In this document: positions 22,082 through 27,310 of the stretch, in pieces
How the letters are laid out: each line of letters starts with the position of its first letter
How positions within the stretch are numbered: position 1 is the first letter of the stretch
Assembly (NCBI GenBank): GCA_902494565.1
Contig: CABUTN010000022.1
Coordinates: 1 to 30,010, forward strand
Reading direction: 5' to 3'
DNA: 30,010 bases
Source: an uncultured Collinsella sp.
GTDB lineage: Bacteria; Actinomycetota; Coriobacteriia; Coriobacteriales; Coriobacteriaceae
Notes under the pieces: generated by a model
Databases searched by the model: none
The model's input: only the letters and a program-made list of their open reading frames with translations
What the model was told of the DNA's origin: nothing
Program-made: the position numbers and the translations under genes

Positions 22082-22873
22082 CTAGAAGACCACCACCTTG
22101 GAAGCATCGAACACGGGGCCGCACATGCAGGCGCCCTTCATACCGTCGACCGTCTCGACATTGCAGGTGTTGCAGGCGCCAAAGCCGCAGCTCATCATGC
22201 GCTCGAGCGACACCTCGCAGTACGCGCCGGCCTCGGCGGCAGCGGCGGCGACCTTCTTCATCATGACGGCGGGGCCGCAGCTGGCCACATAGTCGTAGCC
22301 GCCCTCGCCGAGCAGCTCGGCTGCCGGGTCGGTGCAAAAACCGTGCGTGCCCAGCGTGCCATCATCGGTGCACACGTTAACCGTATCGCACAGCGCGCGG
22401 AACTCATCGACGCCCACGGCCTTGGACGCGGTGCCAAAGCCCAGGCACACGTCGACGGCTACACCCTGCTCGGCAAGCTTGTCGGCAAGGCACAGCACGG
22501 GCGGAACACCGATGCCACCGGCGACGAGCAGGGCCTTCCTGGTGCCCTCGGGTACCATCCAGCCACGGCCACCGGGGCCCAGCAGGTTAGAGGTGGAGCC
22601 AGGGCCCATCTGGGACAAACGACGGGTATCGTCGCCCACGACGGCGTACCACAGCTCGACGGTGCCAGCCTCGGCGTCGGCGCGGTAGTAGCTCAGGGGC
22701 ACGCGAAGCAGCGAGGACGCATCGCCGGGTACGGCGATGTTCACAAACTGACCGGGCTTGAGCGCACTTGCAAGCTTGGGGGCCGAGATGACGAGCGAGA
22801 AGATGCCGTCGGCAATCTCCCGGTTCGAGACGACCTCGAAGTCGTGCATGCGTGCAGTGGAAGGTGTGGGCAT
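22082..22873 (-). CDS. pyrK: Dihydroorotate dehydrogenase electron-transfer subunit
   Basis: FAD and [2Fe-2S] subunit that passes electrons from PyrD to NAD, 263 residues. The start is ATG 22873, with TTGGAGCG upstream; an in-frame extension further up has no site. RVPLSYY is the flavin-binding motif of the ferredoxin-NADP reductase fold, followed by LLVAGGIGVPPVL for the nucleotide. The C-terminal cluster ligands are the cysteines in MMSCGFGACNTCNVE and GACMCGPVF. The stop overlaps or abuts pyrD. A 92-bp gap with two hairpins separates it from pyrC, the largest break in the operon. Confidence 0.95.
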   Translation of the reverse strand: MPTPSTARMHDFEVVSNREIADGIFSLVISAPKLASALKPGQFVNIAVPGDASSLLRVPLSYYRADAEAGTVELWYAVVGDDTRRLSQMGPGSTSNLLGPGGRGWMVPEGTRKALLVAGGIGVPPVLCLADKLAEQGVAVDVCLGFGTASKAVGVDEFRALCDTVNVCTDDGTLGTHGFCTDPAAELLGEGGYDYVASCGPAVMMKKVAAAAAEAGAYCEVSLERMMSCGFGACNTCNVETVDGMKGACMCGPVFDASKVVVF

Positions 22874-22888
22874 AGACGCTCCAATCCC

Positions 22889-22904
22889 CCATGCGGTTGC
22901 ATGG
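22889..22904 (-). promoter_or_regulatory. Small hairpin upstream of pyrK
   Basis: A perfect 6-bp stem, CCATGC/GCATGG, with a 4-nt loop, 15 nt upstream of the pyrK ATG and adjoining the GGGGG-ATTGGAG stretch. It may modulate pyrK translation. Confidence 0.3.
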
Positions 22905-22920
22905 TCCAAACGAACAGAAA

Positions 22921-22945
22921 GCGCGGCACCGCAAGGGCGCCGCGC
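22921..22945 (-). terminator. GC-rich hairpin between pyrC and pyrK (weak internal terminator or processing site)
   Basis: On the minus strand GCGCGGCGCC pairs with GGTGCCGCGC (10 bp with one G-U) around a 5-nt loop, followed by TTTCTGTT. The T-tract is broken, so full termination is unlikely. Partial termination or a 3'-end stabilising role fits an intra-operon site. Confidence 0.45.
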
Positions 22946-22965
22946 ACAAAAGCGATAAGGCTATG

Positions 22966-24255
22966 CTAGCAGATGCAGCCGTCGGCAAGCGTCTGCTTAC
23001 CGCCGACAAACACATCGGTGGCACGACCGGTGAGCGTGCGGCCGGCAAAACCGGAGTTCTCGGCGCGCGACTCGTAACCGTCCTCGCCAACCGTCCAGGT
23101 GGCGGACGCGTCGAACACGGTCAGGTCGGCAACGGAGCCCGCCTTGACCTGAACCTGGTCGAGACCCAGGATCTCACGCGGCTTGATGGCCATGAGCTCG
23201 ACCATGCGGCCCATGCTCATCTTGCCCGTGTTGACCAGCTCGGTGAGTACGAGCGACAGCGAGGTCTCGAGGCCGATCATACCAAAGGGCGCAAGCTCGA
23301 ACTCACGGGCCTTCTCCCACGGGGTGTGAGGAGCGTGATCGGTGACGATAACGTCGACGGTGCCGTCGATGACGCCCTGACGGATGGCCTCGGCATCCTC
23401 CTCGGTGCGCAGCGGCGGATTGACCTTGAGCGAGGTGTTGTAGGTCTCGTCCAAGTCGTTCTCGGTCAGAAACATGTGGTGCGGGGTGGCCTCGCAGGTC
23501 ACCTGGACGCCAGCGGCCTTACCGGCACGCACGAGCTCGAGACCGTGAGCGGTGGAGATGTGCTGGATGTGCAGCTTGGCACCGGTCAGCTTGGCGATCT
23601 CGATGTCGCGGGCGATCTGGAGCTCCTCGCCGGCAGCCGGCCAGCCCTCGAGAGCCAGACGGGTCGAGACCTTGCCCTCGTTGATCTGGCCGTGGCCGAC
23701 CAGGTCCTCGTCCTGGCAATGGCTCATAAAGACCTTGCCGAACATCTTGCCGTAGTCCATGCAGCGACGGAGCATACCCGCGCCCTGCACGCCGCGACCG
23801 TCGTCGGTGAAGGCGACGGCGCCGTGGGCGACCATATCGCCCATCTCGGACATGGCCTCGCCCTTAAGACCGCGGGTCATGGCGCCCGACGGATAGACGC
23901 GGCAGTGACCGACCTCGGCAGCGCGGGACTTGACGAACTCCACGACGGTGCCGTTATCGGTGACGGGATCGGTGTTGGGCATGGCGCACACGCCGGTAAA
24001 GCCGCCCTTGGCAGCTGCGCGGGTGCCGCTCTCGATGTCCTCTTTGACCTCGTAGCCGGGCTCGCGAAGGTGAACGTGCATATCCACCAGGCCAGGGACG
24101 AGGTACTTGCCGGAAAGGTCGCGGACCTCGGCTCCCTCGACGGCGAGATTCTCGCCGACCTCGGCGATCTTGTCGCCGTCAATCAGGACGTCAACGACAC
24201 CGTCAAGCTCGACGGACGGGTCGACGACGTGGGCATTCTTAAGAAGCAAGGCCAT
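22966..24255 (-). CDS. pyrC: Dihydroorotase
   Basis: Zinc amidohydrolase closing carbamoyl aspartate to dihydroorotate, class I type, 429 residues from ATG 24255, which has GGAGG 8 nt upstream. The metal motif HVHLREPG, then GTRAAAKGGFT, AMPNTDPVTD, QHISTAHG, CEATPHH and the catalytic Asp in VTDHAPHTPWEKA are all present, so the site looks complete. The SD lies inside the end of pyrB, which overlaps pyrC by 17 bp, giving coupled translation. The open frame extends 52 codons further inside pyrB but is not PyrC-like. Confidence 0.97.
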   Translation of the reverse strand: MALLLKNAHVVDPSVELDGVVDVLIDGDKIAEVGENLAVEGAEVRDLSGKYLVPGLVDMHVHLREPGYEVKEDIESGTRAAAKGGFTGVCAMPNTDPVTDNGTVVEFVKSRAAEVGHCRVYPSGAMTRGLKGEAMSEMGDMVAHGAVAFTDDGRGVQGAGMLRRCMDYGKMFGKVFMSHCQDEDLVGHGQINEGKVSTRLALEGWPAAGEELQIARDIEIAKLTGAKLHIQHISTAHGLELVRAGKAAGVQVTCEATPHHMFLTENDLDETYNTSLKVNPPLRTEEDAEAIRQGVIDGTVDVIVTDHAPHTPWEKAREFELAPFGMIGLETSLSLVLTELVNTGKMSMGRMVELMAIKPREILGLDQVQVKAGSVADLTVFDASATWTVGEDGYESRAENSGFAGRTLTGRATDVFVGGKQTLADGCIC

Positions 24256-25183
24256 TATCGGCACCTCCAAGCAGCAGATACAGGATAGCCATACGCACGC
24301 AGATACCGGCGTAGACCTGCTCCAGGATGACGGAGCGTTGCGGGTGGTCGGCCATATAGGAGTCGAACTCGACGCCGCGGTTGATGGGGCCCGGGTGGCA
24401 GATGATCGCATCGGGCTTCATGAGCTTCTCGCGGTCCTTGGTCAGACCGAAGAGCTTGTGGTACTCACGAATGGTCGGGAACGGGGCACCCTCGAGGCGC
24501 TCCTGCTGCACCCGCAGCATGTAGACGACGTCCAGCTCGGGCAGGACGGAATCGAGGTCGCTCGTCACGTGGTCGCAGCCCAGGACCTCGGGCGCCGGCG
24601 GCAACAGCGTGCCGGGGGCGACGGCGTAGGTCTCGCAGCCCATGATCTTAAGGGCGGGAATCAGCGAGCCGCAGACACGGGAGTGCGCGATATCGCCGAC
24701 GACAGCGACCTTCAGACCGTGGAAGTCACCCTTGTGCTCCCAGATGGTGTACAGGTCGAGCAGGGCCTGCGTGGGATGGTTGTGCTTGCCGTCGCCGGCG
24801 CAGATGACGCTCGCGGGCGAGTTCTGCGTGACGATGTAGGGAGCACCGGCGTGCTTATCGCGCACGACGATGCAGTCGATCTTATAGGCGTTGAGGGTCT
24901 CGACGGTGTCGACGAGGCTCTCGCCCTTGACCGTGGAGGTCGAGGAGCCGCCAAAGTTGAGGCTGTCGGCCGAAAGACGCTTCTCGGCGAGCTCGAAGGA
25001 GCTACGGGTGCGCGTCGAGGGCTCGTTGAACATGTTGACGATGGTCTTACCCTTGAGCGTGGGGACCTTCTTGATCGCACGCTCGTTGACCTCAGAGAAC
25101 GCCTTGGCGGTCTCGAGGATGAGCTTGATGTCCTCTTCGGAGTACTCGGTAATGTCGATCAGGTGCTTATGGTTGAACGCCAC
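24239..25183 (-). CDS. pyrB: Aspartate carbamoyltransferase, catalytic chain
   Basis: Condenses carbamoyl phosphate with aspartate. Carbamoyl-phosphate motif: EPSTRTRSSFELA. Aspartate-side and hinge motifs: HPTQALLDLYT and a CHPGPINRGVE sequence near the end. I place the start at GTG 25183 (314 residues, beginning MAFNHKHLIDITEYS), because GGGAGG lies 11 nt upstream and the pyrR stop is 4 bp before it. The alternative GTG at 25195 adds 4 residues but coincides with that SD. No regulatory chain pyrI is adjacent, as usual for this lineage. It overlaps pyrC by 17 bp. Confidence 0.96.
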   Translation of the reverse strand: MAFNHKHLIDITEYSEEDIKLILETAKAFSEVNERAIKKVPTLKGKTIVNMFNEPSTRTRSSFELAEKRLSADSLNFGGSSTSTVKGESLVDTVETLNAYKIDCIVVRDKHAGAPYIVTQNSPASVICAGDGKHNHPTQALLDLYTIWEHKGDFHGLKVAVVGDIAHSRVCGSLIPALKIMGCETYAVAPGTLLPPAPEVLGCDHVTSDLDSVLPELDVVYMLRVQQERLEGAPFPTIREYHKLFGLTKDREKLMKPDAIICHPGPINRGVEFDSYMADHPQRSVILEQVYAGICVRMAILYLLLGGADNGLAS

Positions 25184-25187
25184 GGTA

Positions 25188-25772
25188 CTACTCACCTCCC
25201 AGCGGCGCGGAGCCCACGTGGGAACCCGGCGCGACGTCGTTAATCTCGACGGCGGTGTGGCCGTCGACTTCCTTCATATATAGGTGCACGTTCTCCTCAT
25301 GCGACGAGGGAACGTTCTTGCCGACAAAGTCCGGCGAGATGGGGAGCTCGCGGTGACCGCGGTCAACGAGAACTGCCAGCTCAATACGGCTCGGACGGCC
25401 CAGGTCCATGACGGCGTCCAGAGCAGCGCGGATGGTACGACCCGTGTACAGGATGTCGTCCACCAGCACGACGCGCTTGCCGTCGACGCTAAAGGGAATG
25501 TTGGTGGCGTGGATCGCGGGAGCGAAATTGGTCGCATAGTCATCGCGGTAGAAGCTGATGTCCAGGCTGCCGAGCGGAACTTCGACGCCCTCGATCTCCT
25601 TGATCTCCTCGGCGAGCTTCTTTGCCAGAAGGTCGCCGCGCGTGACGATGCCGACCAGAGCGAGGTCTTCACAGCCCTCGTTGCGCTCGAGAATCTCGTG
25701 CGCGATGCGGGTCATCGCTCGATTGACGGCGGTCTCGTCCATGATGACCGCCTTGGGGGAAGTCGTGCCCAT
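25188..25772 (-). CDS. pyrR: Bifunctional pyr operon regulator/uracil phosphoribosyltransferase PyrR
   Basis: RNA-binding attenuation protein that senses UMP/UTP, also with uracil phosphoribosyltransferase activity. The product is 194 residues, about 15 more than in Bacillus. The PRPP loop is VVLVDDILYTGRTIRAA, and VGIVTRGDLLAKKLA and DISFYRDDYA are family segments. The ATG at 25772 has AAGGAG upstream. It is the first gene of the operon and sits directly behind a leader with three overlapping hairpins and an intrinsic terminator, which is the expected target of PyrR. Confidence 0.96.
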   Translation of the reverse strand: MGTTSPKAVIMDETAVNRAMTRIAHEILERNEGCEDLALVGIVTRGDLLAKKLAEEIKEIEGVEVPLGSLDISFYRDDYATNFAPAIHATNIPFSVDGKRVVLVDDILYTGRTIRAALDAVMDLGRPSRIELAVLVDRGHRELPISPDFVGKNVPSSHEENVHLYMKEVDGHTAVEINDVAPGSHVGSAPLGGE

Positions 25773-25793
25773 CGATCTCCTTCCTCACATGTC

Positions 25794-25813
25794 TTGACTG
25801 CTGACACAGTCAA
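25794..25813 (-). promoter_or_regulatory. Hairpin between the attenuator and pyrR
   Basis: A perfect 7-bp stem, TTGACTG/CAGTCAA, with a 6-nt loop, between the T-tract and the pyrR SD. It might be a second PyrR-binding or translational element; the loop TGTCAG does not match the PyrR consensus. Confidence 0.4.
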
Positions 25814-25852
25814 AAAAATAGATGCCCGACCGCTTAAAGCGGACCAGACACC
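25812..25852 (-). terminator. Leader terminator of the pyr operon (attenuator)
   Basis: On the minus strand GGTGTCTGG-T-CCGC pairs with GCGGTCGGGCATC around TTTAA (13 bp with several G-U pairs and one bulge), followed by TATTTTTTT. It lies about 40 nt before pyrR, so it must be conditional for the operon to be expressed. Confidence 0.75.
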
Positions 25853-25909
25853 CACAGGAAAGGCTGCTCGCATGGCAGCTATGTAATTCCATGTGGGTAT
25901 CTCGTACCC
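25850..25909 (-). promoter_or_regulatory. PyrR-type antiterminator and anti-antiterminator in the pyr leader
   Basis: ACCCACA/TGTGGGT (25850-25856 with 25892-25898) encloses GGAA/TTCC and an inner GCTGC/GCAGC stem, forming a long antiterminator whose 3' arm shares bases with the terminator. Upstream, GGGTA-CGAGA-TACCC (25895-25909) shares its 3' arm with the antiterminator, and its loop carries a GAGA resembling the GNGA of PyrR-binding loops. The mutually exclusive order matches known pyr attenuators. The PyrR contact is inferred. Confidence 0.65.
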
Positions 25910-25927
25910 CTTTAATGGTCAAGGGAT

Positions 25928-25933
25928 AGTGTA
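25928..25933 (-). promoter_or_regulatory. Candidate pyr operon -10
   Basis: The minus strand has TACACT (4 of 6) about 18 nt before the first leader hairpin, giving a leader of roughly 150 nt. No convincing -35 is seen. The rest of the divergent pyr-rpmB gap holds small inverted repeats (GGAGC/GCTCC at 25983-25997; CCG-TAAA-CGG just beside it) and an AT-rich tract, with no coding potential. Confidence 0.3.
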
Positions 25934-26026
25934 GCCAACCTCGAGCTTAATTGCGAGCATAAATATAGAGCAATCCGTAAACGGAGCCCAATGCTCCATA
26001 AACCTATATATATTTGTGGGACGAGC

Positions 26027-26055
26027 TTGAAAACGCACGCACGAGCTGGCATAAT
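26027..26055 (+). promoter_or_regulatory. Near-consensus sigma-A-type promoter, upstream of rpmB
   Basis: TTGAAA (5 of 6), a 17-bp spacer and CATAAT (5 of 6), with TGG before the -10 acting as an extended element. It is the best promoter in the window. A transcript from about 26062 would have a 163-nt leader before rpmB, holding inverted repeats such as TCTCTGTG/CACAGGGA but no open frame of note. Confidence 0.7.
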
Positions 26056-26161
26056 CCCCTCTGCTGCACGCAAATCGGATCTACGTCCAGGGCCGTGGCG
26101 TGGGCACTATCGCCAAAAGAGGAATATCTCTGTGTAGATTGCGCACAGGGAGCGACTTCTG

Positions 26162-26170
26162 TGCTATAGT
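26162..26170 (+). promoter_or_regulatory. rpmB proximal promoter, extended -10
   Basis: TGCTATAGT, identical to the element before rpsT, 55 nt upstream of the rpmB start. A TTGCGC lies 20 nt upstream, a long spacing. The start would be near 26177. Confidence 0.65.
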
Positions 26171-26188
26171 TCAGGCTTGTTTGTTAAC

Positions 26189-26208
26189 GCGACATGTTCG
26201 TTTGTCGC
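26189..26208 (+). promoter_or_regulatory. rpmB leader hairpin next to the SD
   Basis: GCGACA/TGTCGC form a perfect 6-bp stem with an 8-nt loop, ending 2 nt before AAGGAGG. It may control access to the ribosome-binding site, perhaps by L28 itself. Confidence 0.45.
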
Positions 26209-26224
26209 CCAAGGAGGGTCAGTT

Positions 26225-26413
26225 ATGTCCAAAGTTTGCGAAGTTTGCGGTAAGCACCCCGTTGCCGGTCGCTCCATCAGCCACTCTCACCGCGTCACCA
26301 ACCGTAAGTTCCGCCCCAACATCCAGCGCGTCTACGTTGTCGTCGATGGTCACCGTCGCAAGATGAACGTTTGCTCCACCTGCCTCAAGTCTGGCAAGGT
26401 TGCGCGCTCCTAA
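26225..26413 (+). CDS. rpmB: 50S ribosomal protein L28 (zinc-binding, four-cysteine form)
   Basis: Large-subunit protein, 62 residues. ATG 26225 follows AAGGAGG; a longer frame upstream is non-coding leader. It reads MSKVCEVCGKHPVAGRSISH, with HRVTNRKFRPNIQRV as the rRNA-binding core. Cysteine pairs CEVC and CSTC would hold a zinc ion, the C+ form that often has a zinc-free paralogue elsewhere under Zur control; none is in this window. It is monocistronic with two candidate promoters and a strong terminator, and is transcribed away from pyrR. Confidence 0.97.
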   Translation: MSKVCEVCGKHPVAGRSISHSHRVTNRKFRPNIQRVYVVVDGHRRKMNVCSTCLKSGKVARS

Positions 26414-26485
26414 ATAAGGTCTTACCAACAAGTACCTCGGACTCTCCGGGTCAAAGACCTCGCGTTCATATAGAACTTACCAAAG

Positions 26486-26514
26486 GCGTCCTCCCCTACG
26501 GAGGGCGCTTTTTT
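26486..26514 (+). terminator. Intrinsic terminator of rpmB
   Basis: GCGTCCTCC pairs with GGAGGGCGC (9 bp, one G-U) around CCTAC, followed by six T, 73 bp after the rpmB stop. Confidence 0.93.
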
Positions 26515-26527
26515 GTGCTCATTGGGC

Positions 26528-26545
26528 GCTCATTGGGGACAGACT
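26528..26545 (+). repeat. Left terminal repeat of the RAYT element
   Basis: GCTCATTGGGGACAGACT, 18 bp, the exact inverse of 27141-27158. Confidence 0.85.
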
Positions 26546-26563
26546 TAGATGAGTGCTTTCACG

Positions 26564-26577
26564 CATTGGGGACAGAC
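26564..26577 (+). repeat. Second, direct copy of the repeat core
   Basis: CATTGGGGACAGAC, identical to 26531-26544 and in the same orientation, 19 bp further in. Tandem copies at one end resemble REP/BIME organisation. Confidence 0.8.
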
Positions 26578-26619
26578 ATGACGTACACATGCGGCGCCAT
26601 GATCAGGTCCTGCCCAGCC

Positions 26620-27153
26620 TCACGCAGCCTCCTTCCAGCCTGCAGTGGCCTTGGTCACGCTTGTAGCGCCGATACCGGTGATACGGGCAATTTGCTTGAC
26701 CGTGAGATGTGCCCGCCTGAGCCTCAGCAGACACGCATCACGCTCGAGTCGCGGCAGGGCCTTGAGCAGCGCAGGATCTATGCTCGGCAGGACTTCGTGA
26801 GCAACGGAAAGGGCCTCCTCATCGGGGATCCGCCGGCGTGGAAGAACCTCTACTGACCAGATGCGCCCGGCAACTTTCTCGAGATGCTTGCAATAGCAAC
26901 GGGAGCCTCCGACAATATCGAGCATAGGGGCCGCATCACAGATGTCAAAGGGATCATAGCCCAGCTGATATGCCTTGTAGCTTGACCAGCGGTATGCTTC
27001 GAGTGAGTTAATTGCACCCTTCACGGGATTGAAATGGATGTAATCGAGTAGCTGCACCGCCTGTGTGTCCGACTCAACCGCGACCCGCGAATAGCGATTA
27101 TCAAACAGATGTCCCGTTTTCCCATTGAAATACTCATGAGAGTCTGTCCCCAA
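26620..27153 (-). pseudogene. REP-associated tyrosine transposase (RAYT, Y1_Tnp), N-terminally truncated
   Basis: An open frame of 177 residues, opened by a TTG that lies within the right repeat. It starts at HEYFNGKTGHLFDNRYSRV and continues VQLLDYIHFNPVKGA and YRWSSYKAYQLG, the second half of RAYT/Y1 transposases. The N-terminal half with the His-hydrophobic-His metal motif, essential for the nuclease, is missing. The C-terminus has a helix-turn-helix (VKQIARITGIGATSVTKA at about 151-168), found in many RAYTs. The junction of repeat and internal coding sequence suggests an internal deletion. It is unlikely to be active; product expression is doubtful, since no SD or promoter is seen. Confidence 0.8.
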
Positions 27154-27158
27154 TGAGC
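27141..27158 (-). repeat. Right terminal repeat of the RAYT element
   Basis: The 18-bp exact inverted copy of 26528-26545; the truncated reading frame begins inside it. Confidence 0.85.
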
Positions 27159-27189
27159 AGGGCGATGCAGCAGGCAGATAGTTTTAGTT

Positions 27190-27217
27190 AAAACGCTTCA
27201 TTTAATTGAAGCGTTTT
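27190..27217. promoter_or_regulatory. Large palindrome upstream of adhE (operator or bidirectional terminator)
   Basis: AAAACGCTTCA and TGAAGCGTTTT form a perfect 11-bp inverted repeat around TTTAAT, extendable by one A-T pair. It is 45 bp upstream of the adhE -10. It is symmetric, with AAAA on one side and TTTT on the other, so it could terminate in both directions. It could equally be a dimeric regulator's operator. It does not match the Rex consensus. Confidence 0.5.
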
Positions 27218-27261
27218 AGTGTGCCTTTTAGAGGAATCTTACCGTTCGCCGAATAATTTCT

Positions 27262-27270
27262 TGCTATCAT
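27262..27270 (+). promoter_or_regulatory. adhE promoter, extended -10
   Basis: TGCTATCAT, an extended -10 (hexamer 5 of 6), 40 nt upstream of the start codon, with no clear -35. The start would be near 27277, leaving a 34-nt leader with the SD AAGGAG. Confidence 0.6.
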
Positions 27271-27310
27271 GCAAGGCGTAGGGTAAATCTCCGATCGCAA
27301 GGAGACACAA

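Larger units (their letters stand above)
26528..27158. mobile_element. Decayed RAYT/REP-type element bounded by 18-bp inverted repeats
   Basis: Perfect 18-bp inverted repeats (GCTCATTGGGGACAGACT and its complement) bound 631 bp that contain the 3' part of a RAYT-like transposase gene on the minus strand. A third copy of the 14-nt core lies inside the left end in direct orientation. No obvious target-site duplication was found. It sits between the rpmB terminator and the adhE promoter, a neutral position. It is probably non-autonomous now. Confidence 0.65.

Noticed and set aside
22891..24288. A 465-codon plus-strand open frame over pyrC
   Set aside because: It is the mirror of pyrC, rich in Val, Leu, Gly, Asp and His as typical of antisense translations, and crosses the pyrC-pyrK gap.
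26177..26224. A 16-residue N-terminal extension of L28
   Set aside because: The strong SD AAGGAGG lies just before the internal ATG, and the upstream part folds as a leader hairpin and is not conserved L28 sequence.
27190..27217. Rex operator upstream of adhE
   Set aside because: The palindrome core CTTCA-N6-TGAAG does not match the TTGTGA-N6-TCACAA type of Rex site.
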